The notes beneath the pieces are model-generated. The model ran no database searches. It saw only the letters and a program-made list of their open reading frames with translations, and was not told the DNA's origin. Made by a program: the position numbers and the translations under genes. Shown piece by piece: positions 15,261 to 21,643 of a stretch of DNA of 22,310 bases (position 1 is the stretch's first letter; the number at the start of each line of letters is the position of its first letter). Origin of the DNA: Verrucomicrobiota bacterium (lineage in GTDB: Bacteria > Verrucomicrobiota > Verrucomicrobiia > Opitutales > Opitutaceae). The stretch lies in assembly GCA_030916665.1 (NCBI GenBank), contig JAUPWC010000279.1, forward strand, positions 1-22,310, given 5' to 3'.

Positions 15261-16919
15261 GTGAGCGCCCCCACCCCGACGATCCGCAACCCGGTCCTGC
15301 CGGGCTTCAACCCCGATCCGTCCATCCTCCGCGTCGGCGACGACTACTACATCGCGACGTCCACCTTCGAGTGGTTCCCCGGCGTGCAGATCCACCACTC
15401 GCGCGACCTGGTGAACTGGCACCTGCTGTGCCGTCCGCTCTCGCGCCCGAGCCAGCTCAACATGCTGGGCGACCCTGACTCCTGCGGCGTCTGGGCCCCC
15501 TGTCTCACGCATGCGGACGGCAAGTTCTGGCTCATCTACACCGACGTGAAACGCTACGGCCGCACCTCCGTCGGTGGCGCGTCCGGCGCCTCGCTGCGTG
15601 ATTTCCACAACTACCTCGTCACCGCCGACCGCATCGACGGCGAGTGGTCCGACCCCGTTTACATGAACAGCAGCGGCTTCGATCCGTCGCTGTTTCACGA
15701 CGACGACGGGCGCAAATGGTTCGTCAACCAGCTCTGGGATCATCGTCCGGGCAACAACCGCTTCGCCGGCATCGTCCTCCAGGAATACTCGGTGAAAGAC
15801 CGCCGCCTCATCGGCTCCCGCGTGAACATCTTCCCCGGCACGCCGCTCGGTCTCACCGAGGCCCCGCATCTCTACAAGCGCAACGGCTGGTATTACCTCA
15901 TCACCGCCGAAGGCGGCACCGGCTGGGGGCACGCCGTCACGCTGTGCCGCTCCCGCACGCTGACCGGCCCCTATGAGCTGCACCCCGAGAATCCGTTCCT
16001 CACCGCCCGCCACCGGCCCGACGCCCCGCTGCAGCGCGCCGGTCACGCCGACCTCGTCGAGACGCAGGACGGACAGACTTGGATCGCCTACCTCTGCGGC
16101 CGCCCGCTCAAGAACCGTGGCCGCTGCACCCTCGGTCGTGAGACCGCCATCCAGCCGCTGGTCTGGGGACCGGACGGCTGGCCGCGCACGACCGACGGCC
16201 AGGGCCTCCCGCAGCTCAACCCGCCGGCCCCGGCTTTGCCGCCGCATTCCTTCCCGGCCACGCCCGCGCGCCATGAATTTGATACGGCGCAATTGCCGAT
16301 CGAGTTCCAGTGGCTGCGCAGCCCGTGGCCGGAGGAACTGTTCAGCCTCACGGCCCGCCCCGGCCACCTGCGCCTGTTCGGCCGCGAAACCATCGGCAGC
16401 CTGTTCAAGCAGGCGCTCGTCGCCCGCCGCCAGCAGGCGCACGGCTACAGCGCATCGACGGTGGTCGAGTTCGAGCCCGAACATTTTCAGCAGATGGCTG
16501 GCCTCGTCTGCTACTACGGCGCGGCCAAGTTTCACTACCTCTACGTCTCGCACGACGAGACTCTCGGCAAGCACCTGCGCGTGATGTCGGCGATCCCCGA
16601 CGGGGTCGTCGGCGACGCTTTCACCGCGCCCATCGCCATTCCCGCCGGCAAGCGGGTGGAGCTGCGCGTCGAGGTTGACGAGGAGCGCCTGCTCTTTGCC
16701 TACCGTGTCGAAGGTATGGACCGGGAGTGGCGCTGGCTGCCGCAGCATTTCGACGCCAGCATCCTGTCCGACGAAGCTTCGATGCCCGGTCTGCCGAACT
16801 TCACCGGCGCCTTTGTGGGAGTGGCCTGTCAGGACATGGCCGGCACGGCAAAGCCCGCCGATTTCGATTGGTTCGAATACCGCGAACGCGCCTACGTTGC
16901 CGACCCGGCCAAAGCCTGA
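15261..16919 (+). CDS. GH43 family glycoside hydrolase, beta-xylosidase-like (GH43_11 type)
   Basis: The 552-aa product has the five-bladed propeller of GH43. The three catalytic acids are visible: Asp19 in GFNPDPS (base), Asp141 in GFDPSLF (pKa modulator) and Glu200 in TEAPHLY (acid). After ~310, a second domain with LLCYYGA-like and DFDWFEY segments matches the beta-sandwich of XynB-type beta-xylosidases, whose length this fits. No signal peptide is present, so it should act in the cytoplasm on imported xylo- or arabino-oligosaccharides. I chose the GTG at 15261 with AAGG 11 nt upstream; a TTG at 15252 would add three residues but lies too close to that AAGG. No transporter or xylose genes adjoin it, so it stands alone after the leuD terminator. 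Xylosidase versus arabinofuranosidase activity cannot be settled. Confidence 0.93.
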   Translation: MSAPTPTIRNPVLPGFNPDPSILRVGDDYYIATSTFEWFPGVQIHHSRDLVNWHLLCRPLSRPSQLNMLGDPDSCGVWAPCLTHADGKFWLIYTDVKRYGRTSVGGASGASLRDFHNYLVTADRIDGEWSDPVYMNSSGFDPSLFHDDDGRKWFVNQLWDHRPGNNRFAGIVLQEYSVKDRRLIGSRVNIFPGTPLGLTEAPHLYKRNGWYYLITAEGGTGWGHAVTLCRSRTLTGPYELHPENPFLTARHRPDAPLQRAGHADLVETQDGQTWIAYLCGRPLKNRGRCTLGRETAIQPLVWGPDGWPRTTDGQGLPQLNPPAPALPPHSFPATPARHEFDTAQLPIEFQWLRSPWPEELFSLTARPGHLRLFGRETIGSLFKQALVARRQQAHGYSASTVVEFEPEHFQQMAGLVCYYGAAKFHYLYVSHDETLGKHLRVMSAIPDGVVGDAFTAPIAIPAGKRVELRVEVDEERLLFAYRVEGMDREWRWLPQHFDASILSDEASMPGLPNFTGAFVGVACQDMAGTAKPADFDWFEYRERAYVADPAKA

Positions 16920-16932
16920 CCGGACTCTTACC

Positions 16933-16961
16933 AAAAAAGCCCGGTGCTTATAGACTTTTTT
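16933..16961. terminator. Weak A/T-flanked hairpin between convergent genes
   Basis: AAAAAAG (16933-16939) can pair with CTTTTTT (16955-16961), and alternatively AAGC with GCTT around a 5-nt loop inside it. It lies 13 bp after the GH43 stop and would read as a bidirectional terminator. The stems are weak, so confidence is low. Confidence 0.35.
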
Positions 16962-17073
16962 CATCGCGAGGCCCGCAAGGCGGGCCGTGGCGATCCAGCC
17001 GTTTCGACAAGCTCAAGGACCCGAGCCAGTCGAGGGACTGGATTGCTTCGTCGCTACGCTCCTCGCAATGACA
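16961..17073. repeat. Composite palindromic repeat (CEERSDEAIQ type) between convergent genes
   Basis: The right end (17040-17072) reads GGATTGCTTCGTCGCTACGC and onward to CTCGCAATGAC, which translates as HCEERSDEAIQS on the minus strand, a well-known bacterial intergenic repeat signature. The left end starts TCATCGCGAGG and carries CGATCCA, an imperfect inverted copy. Between them are two perfect small hairpins: GGCCCGC-AAG-GCGGGCC (16970-16986) and CCAGTC-GAGG-GACTGG (17026-17041). It lies between the GH43 and GT28 genes and may serve both as a 3' end. Confidence 0.85.
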
Positions 17074-17098
17074 GCCGAATAGCCAAAGGACGTTGGTA

Positions 17099-18316
17099 TC
17101 AGGCGCTGCGCGGCTTGGCCGGAAACGGCCCCGGGCGGTAGTCCGTATGCGAGACCTCCTGCGCGAGATTGACCAGCTCGGTGATGACGAGCGTCGGATC
17201 CTCCTCGTAGCGAAGCCGGCGAAAATCGTCGCGATATTTCTCGTAGCCCAACGGATGCACCAGCCAGCCCTCGACCTGCCGGCCGAGATCCTCCGGCTGT
17301 TCGACAAGCTCGGCCCCCGCACCGTTGCGGAAGAATTTCACCGTGAGCGCCTCCTGGGGCATGACGCCGTTGAGCGCGTTGAACAGGATCGGGCAGCCAA
17401 AATGCAGGGCCTTGGCGCAGGAGGTCGTGCCTCCGCGCGTGACGATCACATCGCTGACCTGCATGAGCAGATGCACTTCCTCCGAGAAACCGTCGAGAAA
17501 GCAGTCGAGCTGCGGGTGCACGGCGCGCCAGTGCAGCACCTCGTTGTAAGCCTGGCGGTTCCGGCCGCAGATGACCACCGCCTGCACGCGTCCGGCGAAT
17601 GGCAGCAGCTGCTCGAGAAACGCGACATGGTTGTTGGCGCCGTTGCCACCCGTGGCGAGGAACACGGTGAACAGATCGGGCCGCAGCTCCAGTTCGCGCT
17701 CGCGGTAGGCGATGCGTTCCGCAGGCGCAAGGAAGGCGGCGTGCTGGCGCGGGCGCATAAGATGGCCGCGCACGCGCGTGCGGGCCGGCGGCATGCCCAG
17801 CTTCACCGCGTAGTCGCGGGCGGTCGCGGTGCGCGACACGTAGAGATCGGCGGTCGGCTCGACCCAGTTGATGCTGTAACCGAAACCGCCCGAGAATTCG
17901 CCGCAGTAGGTCGCGCACCGTACCTTGTCCCGACCAAGGAGGCGGCGGGCCGTCTGGAAATAGCCGCGGTTGAGGCAATCGTGGACGCTGAACACGAGGT
18001 GCGGCTGGTATTCGCGCAGCGTTCTCTCGTAGTAGCTCCGGCCGATGGTCACCGAGCGGCGGTTCAGCAGGCTGAGCGCCTCGACGAAGAGGAAGTAGGC
18101 CTTGTGCAGCCAGGGGGACTTCTGCTGGATCCAGTTGTAGAGACGCACGCCGGTGCTGAACAGGCCCGAGGACTTCTCCAGCATTTGCTCGATGCGCACG
18201 TCCACGTTGTGGCGGTAGAGCTCGAAGCACCATTCCGCAAAGGCCTGCGCCCGGGTGTCGTGGCCCGCGCCGGTGCTGGAGGTCAGAACGAGAATGCGGA
18301 CACGGGCCAGGTTCAT
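17099..18316 (-). CDS. GT28-type lipid glycosyltransferase (MGDG synthase/UgtP-like)
   Basis: The 405-aa product has the N-terminal MGDG-synthase fold, with LTSSTGAGHDTRAQAFAEW at residues 11-29, and a GT28 donor domain with ATGGNGANNH (221-230). Its nucleotide-sugar loop is TRGGTTSCAKALHFGCP (293-309), followed by LNGVMPQE and GAG near 332-335. Relatives (plant MGDG synthase, Bacillus UgtP, MurG) add a sugar to a membrane lipid at the cytoplasmic face. The start is set by the ATGA overlap with the upstream dehydrogenase. As the last gene of a fatty-acyl-building operon, it probably glycosylates the lipid made by that operon; this is inference. The sugar donor (UDP-Gal, UDP-Glc or other) is not determined. 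It lacks the long membrane segments of integral transferases. Confidence 0.9.
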   Translation of the reverse strand: MNLARVRILVLTSSTGAGHDTRAQAFAEWCFELYRHNVDVRIEQMLEKSSGLFSTGVRLYNWIQQKSPWLHKAYFLFVEALSLLNRRSVTIGRSYYERTLREYQPHLVFSVHDCLNRGYFQTARRLLGRDKVRCATYCGEFSGGFGYSINWVEPTADLYVSRTATARDYAVKLGMPPARTRVRGHLMRPRQHAAFLAPAERIAYRERELELRPDLFTVFLATGGNGANNHVAFLEQLLPFAGRVQAVVICGRNRQAYNEVLHWRAVHPQLDCFLDGFSEEVHLLMQVSDVIVTRGGTTSCAKALHFGCPILFNALNGVMPQEALTVKFFRNGAGAELVEQPEDLGRQVEGWLVHPLGYEKYRDDFRRLRYEEDPTLVITELVNLAQEVSHTDYRPGPFPAKPRSA

Positions 18317-19146
18317 AGGCCGTAATAGGTCTCCTGGACGCGGCGTTTGAGCGCGAGCGAACCGCAGCGGGCAAGGAGCGGGGCCAGCACCGCCTGGAAA
18401 AAACGGCCGCTGCGCACCGTGCCGCTGCGTCCGCGCCACAGGGCGGAGCGCAGCCGCTGCGCCGCATGCACGGGCGGCGGACCGCTCCGCATCATCTTCT
18501 CGAAAGCGGTCCACGCGCGCGCCATGCGCCCGGCGTTGAGCGGGTCCAGTCCCGGCTGGTCCGGCCGGCGCACCGAGCCCTCGAAATCCGTGCGGTAGTC
18601 GCCCGGACGAAAATCAATCACGATGACCCCGGTGCCCTTGACCTCATACATGAGGCTTTCGCTGAGCGCGGACAACCCGGCCTTCACGGCGTTATAGACC
18701 GGCTGGTAAGGCAGGCTGAACTCTCCGGCGATGGAAGAGATGTTCACAAGCGCGCCGCCCTTCCGGAGCAGCAGACCGCGCAAGCCGAGATGGGCCAGCC
18801 GCGCGGTGTTGACCAGCATGACGCGAAACTGCTCCTCCCACGCCTCGAACTCGGTCGGTGCGTAGGCGCCAAAAACCCCGAAGCCGGCGTTGTTGATGAC
18901 CAGATCGAATCCGCCGGCCGCACGCTCGGCCTCGCGAAAGGCCGCCTCGGTGCGGTCGCCGTCGGCGAGATCCAACCGCACGGGATGAAACCCGGCACAG
19001 GCGGGCAGCCGGCCGGGATCGCGCGCCGTGCCCCAGACCTGGACTCCTTCCTTTAGCAGCATCTGGCTGAAAGCCAGCCCCAGCCCCGTGCTGGCACCCG
19101 TGATGAAGGCGGTGCGGTAGCGGGAGGAAAGCGGACCGGCGCTCAT
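18313..19146 (-). CDS. Short-chain dehydrogenase/reductase, probable ketoreductase
   Basis: This 277-aa classical SDR shows the nucleotide-binding TGASTGLG (16-23), NNAG (85-88), the catalytic Ser138 in NISSIAG, and Tyr151 and Lys155 in YNAVK. It is about 30 residues longer than FabG, with an extra C-terminal region ending VQETYYGL, as in SDRs acting on long-chain or membrane-bound substrates. It starts 6 nt after the ketoacyl synthase stop and overlaps the GT28 start by four bases, so the three are tightly coupled. Reduction of the beta-keto product of the adjacent synthase, or of 3-ketosphinganine if the pathway is sphingoid, is the natural reading but unproven. NADPH is likely; Arg42 follows the second strand, which mildly supports it. 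The fold and active site are certain. Confidence 0.92.
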   Translation of the reverse strand: MSAGPLSSRYRTAFITGASTGLGLAFSQMLLKEGVQVWGTARDPGRLPACAGFHPVRLDLADGDRTEAAFREAERAAGGFDLVINNAGFGVFGAYAPTEFEAWEEQFRVMLVNTARLAHLGLRGLLLRKGGALVNISSIAGEFSLPYQPVYNAVKAGLSALSESLMYEVKGTGVIVIDFRPGDYRTDFEGSVRRPDQPGLDPLNAGRMARAWTAFEKMMRSGPPPVHAAQRLRSALWRGRSGTVRSGRFFQAVLAPLLARCGSLALKRRVQETYYGL

Positions 19147-19152
19147 GCGTGA

Positions 19153-20412
19153 TCAGCCCGATTTGAACACAAGGCACACGTTGGCGCCGCCGAATCCGCT
19201 GCTGTTGCTGATGACGACATTGGGCCGCTGCGGCAGCGTCGCGCGGATGATGTTCAGCCCCGCGCAGGCGGGATCGAGGTTCGCGATGTGGGCCGACCCA
19301 GGAATGTAACCCTCCTTCATGGCGAGAGCACAGAACCCGGCCTCCATCGCTCCGGCGAGCGACAGGCCGTGGCCGGTGAGCGCCTTGGTGCTGCTGACCG
19401 CCGGACGCGAGGGATTATCCTGGAAGATCGCCTTGAGGGCCTTGGCCTCAGAAATGTCGCCGATCGGCGTGGAGGTGGCGTGGGCGTTGACGTAGTCCAC
19501 CTCGTCGGGCGACACGTCGGACTGGCGCAGGGCGTTCTCGATGGCGATGCGGAGTCCGTCGCCGTCGGGATGGGAGATCGCCACGTTGTAGCCGTCGGAC
19601 GCCTGGCCCCAGCCGGCCAGCTCGCAATAGACCTTGGCCCCGCGCCGGGCAACCTCGTCCTCGCTCTCCAGCACCAACACGGTGGAACCACCGGTCCCGA
19701 CAAAGCCGTCGCGCGCGGTGTCGAACGGCCGCGAAGCGATCGACGGATCGCTCTGCAAAGACAGCGCACGCATGCCGGCAAAGGGCAGGATGCTCTCGAC
19801 GTTGCCGTCCTCGGCGCCGATCACGAACATGCGCTTCTGCCGGCCGAGCGCGATCTCATCGTAGGCAAACGCCATGGCGTGTGCGGAGGACGCGCAGGCC
19901 GACGAAAATCCCGTGGAGGCGCCCCGGATCTTGAAGTGGGAGACCAGGTTGAAATTAACGGTGCCGGAAATGGAGGCGACGATGCCGAGCGGCGGACAGC
20001 GCATCACGCCGACTTTGCGCATGCGTTCGAGGTGGTAGCCGAGCAGGAAGGGGGATCCGGCCGAGGCAGCGTAAAGACCGGTATCCGCGTTGGAGACATC
20101 GGCCTCGGTCAGCTTCGCGTCCTCGATCGCCTGCTGCATGGCGCAGAAGGCATAGACGCCGTGCGGAGCCATGCCGCGCAACAGTTCGCGCCTGATGCGA
20201 TAGCGCGCCGGGAAGACCCAATCCTCCTGATCCGTGGAATCCGTCTGAAAGTCGCGGATGGGGGCGGCCACCTTTACCGGCACGTCGGGCTTCTGGAACG
20301 GCGGGTATTGCACCACGCCATGGCGCAGTTCCCGCAGGCTTTCCGACACCGTGGCGGCGTCGTTGCCGATGCTGGTGATGAACCCCACTCCGGTGATATG
20401 GACTTTCCTCAT
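19153..20412 (-). CDS. Beta-ketoacyl-ACP synthase (FabF/KAS II-like)
   Basis: The 419-aa protein is a full-length condensing enzyme with the catalytic Cys173 (SSACASSAHA), His311 (NAHATSTPIGD) and His348, plus Lys343 in STKALTGHGLSLAG, spaced as in FabF. These residues support decarboxylative Claisen condensation of malonyl-ACP with an acyl chain, so it is not a chain-length factor or KSQ. The C-terminal NSSGFGGANVCLVF is also conserved. Position between an ACP-dehydratase fusion and a ketoreductase, rather than beside fabD/fabG/acpP, suggests a specialised acyl pathway instead of housekeeping synthesis. The ATG at 20412 follows a 97-nt gap holding a possible promoter; no Shine-Dalgarno is seen. 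It could still be a general KAS II; the operon is the argument against this. Confidence 0.94.
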   Translation of the reverse strand: MRKVHITGVGFITSIGNDAATVSESLRELRHGVVQYPPFQKPDVPVKVAAPIRDFQTDSTDQEDWVFPARYRIRRELLRGMAPHGVYAFCAMQQAIEDAKLTEADVSNADTGLYAASAGSPFLLGYHLERMRKVGVMRCPPLGIVASISGTVNFNLVSHFKIRGASTGFSSACASSAHAMAFAYDEIALGRQKRMFVIGAEDGNVESILPFAGMRALSLQSDPSIASRPFDTARDGFVGTGGSTVLVLESEDEVARRGAKVYCELAGWGQASDGYNVAISHPDGDGLRIAIENALRQSDVSPDEVDYVNAHATSTPIGDISEAKALKAIFQDNPSRPAVSSTKALTGHGLSLAGAMEAGFCALAMKEGYIPGSAHIANLDPACAGLNIIRATLPQRPNVVISNSSGFGGANVCLVFKSG

Positions 20413-20462
20413 GTAAGGCGGGCGACCTGGGCGGAAACTGATCAGGCAGCCAAATTGGGCCG

Positions 20463-20491
20463 CATAAAATCGCTTTTGCCCCGACGGTCAA
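20463..20491 (-). promoter_or_regulatory. Possible internal promoter before the ketoacyl synthase gene
   Basis: On the minus strand TTGACC (20491-20486) and TTTATG (20468-20463) are 17 bp apart. The -35 box matches 5 of 6 consensus bases and the -10 box only 3 of 6. It lies about 50 bp upstream of the ATG at 20412. It could give the last three genes some independent expression. Confidence 0.28.
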
Positions 20492-20509
20492 CCATCGCGG
20501 CAACACCGT

Positions 20510-21466
20510 TCAGGCGTTGACCGCGGACTTGACCTTCGGGCTGGCGGGGTTGAGTGCCACCGGCTGCTCGGCCGGAGCGACCTGCGGGGTCGGCGGCTGC
20601 GCCACTTCCTCGGCATAAGCAAAGGTCAGCGTGATCTCCTCGGCAAAGGCGGCCTTCTCCTGACCGACGCGGATCTGACCCTCGAAGGTCGCCAGCGGGG
20701 ACTTCAGGCGCTTGGGCTTGATCGAGAGGTTGAGCACATCGCCGGGGCGGCAAACCCGGTGGCAGCGCACGCCTTCGCAGGAGGTGAAGAAAATGGTGCG
20801 ATGATCGACGGTCTTGCCGGCTTCGCCGACCTGCCCCTCAAGCAGGAAGAGCACGGCGAGCTGGCCCAGCGCCTCAAGCATGATGGAGGCGGGCAGCACG
20901 GGGTTGTCCTTGAAATGACCCTGGAGGAAAAATTCCTGGCCGCTGATCTTGTATTTGGCGTTGGCTCCGTGGGCATTGACCGAGGCTTCACCCAAAAACA
21001 GGAAGGGCGGCTGGATCGGCATGACCGACACAATCTGCTCGATCGGAATGAACTTGGTCGGCTTCGGCAACGGCAGGCCGCGCACCTTGCTTTCGATGAA
21101 GGTCTTCACATCGCCCACCGTGCGCAGGTGACGCAACTCCTCGTTGTTGATCGTCATCTGGAGCACATCCTCCACCAGAATGACGATCTCCATCATGGTC
21201 AGGGAGTCGATGCCCAGATCCTCGATGATGCGCAGGTCATCATCAGCATCTTTCAGCTTGGCCCGCAGGTCGGGCTCGACGTATCGCTCAATGATACCGA
21301 GCACGATGGCCGGAAGATGCTCGGTGTTGCCGGTCTTGCGAAATTGGGCGGCTGCCTCGTAAGTCGCTGCTGAGCAGCGCTTCAAGGATTCACGCATATT
21401 CGCATCGTCTTCGGCGGTAAACGGTTTGAGCGCGACGCCGGAATGGTTGTTAACGGACGGTGCCAT
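20510..21466 (-). CDS. Acyl carrier protein fused to a FabZ-like 3-hydroxyacyl dehydratase
   Basis: The 318-aa protein joins two functions. Residues about 50-130 are an acyl carrier domain with Ser88 in DLGIDSLTMMEIV, the site for phosphopantetheine. Residues about 138-290 are a hotdog-fold dehydratase with His184 (LQGHFKDNPV) and Glu198 (ASIMLEALGQ), spaced 14 apart as in FabZ. The PG that normally follows the histidine loop is PA here. The N-terminal ~48 residues and a proline-rich tail after 288 are not assigned. A built-in carrier suggests acyl chains are held on this protein while the ketoacyl synthase and SDR downstream work on them. It is the first gene of a four-gene minus-strand operon. 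No Shine-Dalgarno is visible; two short dyads lie upstream. Domain calls are firm; whether it dehydrates or only binds 3-hydroxyacyl chains is open. Confidence 0.92.
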   Translation of the reverse strand: MAPSVNNHSGVALKPFTAEDDANMRESLKRCSAATYEAAAQFRKTGNTEHLPAIVLGIIERYVEPDLRAKLKDADDDLRIIEDLGIDSLTMMEIVILVEDVLQMTINNEELRHLRTVGDVKTFIESKVRGLPLPKPTKFIPIEQIVSVMPIQPPFLFLGEASVNAHGANAKYKISGQEFFLQGHFKDNPVLPASIMLEALGQLAVLFLLEGQVGEAGKTVDHRTIFFTSCEGVRCHRVCRPGDVLNLSIKPKRLKSPLATFEGQIRVGQEKAAFAEEITLTFAYAEEVAQPPTPQVAPAEQPVALNPASPKVKSAVNA

Positions 21467-21643
21467 TGGTAATCAGGTTTGTTACATAGCCATGACATGT
21501 AAACCCCAAAAACCCTCCCGCCACCTGCGTAGTAATACGCAAACAAAACGCAAAATTTAGCTGATTGACTTGGGCCGGGATGCGCAACGACATGCCGGAC
21601 CCATTGGCCACGAGCCACTGGTTCTCATCCCCCTACGAAACCC
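21467..21643. promoter_or_regulatory. Divergent control region with two short dyads
   Basis: This 177-bp gap separates the acyl-module operon from a divergent GT4 gene and is more A/T-rich than its surroundings. TTACAT-N9-ATGTAA (21482-21502) is a perfect 6-bp dyad 16 nt upstream of the dehydratase ATG. TGCGTA-GTAA-TACGCA (21526-21541) is a second. Either may be an operator or a leader hairpin. No convincing -35/-10 pair was found, so promoter positions are not assigned. Confidence 0.4.

Noticed and set aside
15108..16964. A 618-codon minus-strand open frame over the GH43 gene
   Set aside because: It mirrors the GH43 reading frame on the opposite strand and has no recognisable motif.
9435..17073. 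Possible CRISPR array or insertion-sequence ends
   Set aside because: The repeats are single palindromic units of different families with no regular spacers, no cas genes and no transposase in the window.
18317..18514. Upstream extension of the GT28 gene
   Set aside because: It overlaps the SDR coding region, and the family-typical N-terminus starts at the ATG at 18316.
20442..20753. A 103-codon minus-strand frame between the dehydratase and synthase genes
   Set aside because: Most of it lies inside the dehydratase gene in another frame. Only a ~17-codon tail is intergenic, with no ribosome-binding sequence.
17099..21466. Aryl-polyene or PUFA biosynthesis cluster
   Set aside because: The usual extra genes (second ketosynthase, thioesterase, AMP-ligase, acyltransferase, transport proteins) are absent from this operon and its flanks in the window.
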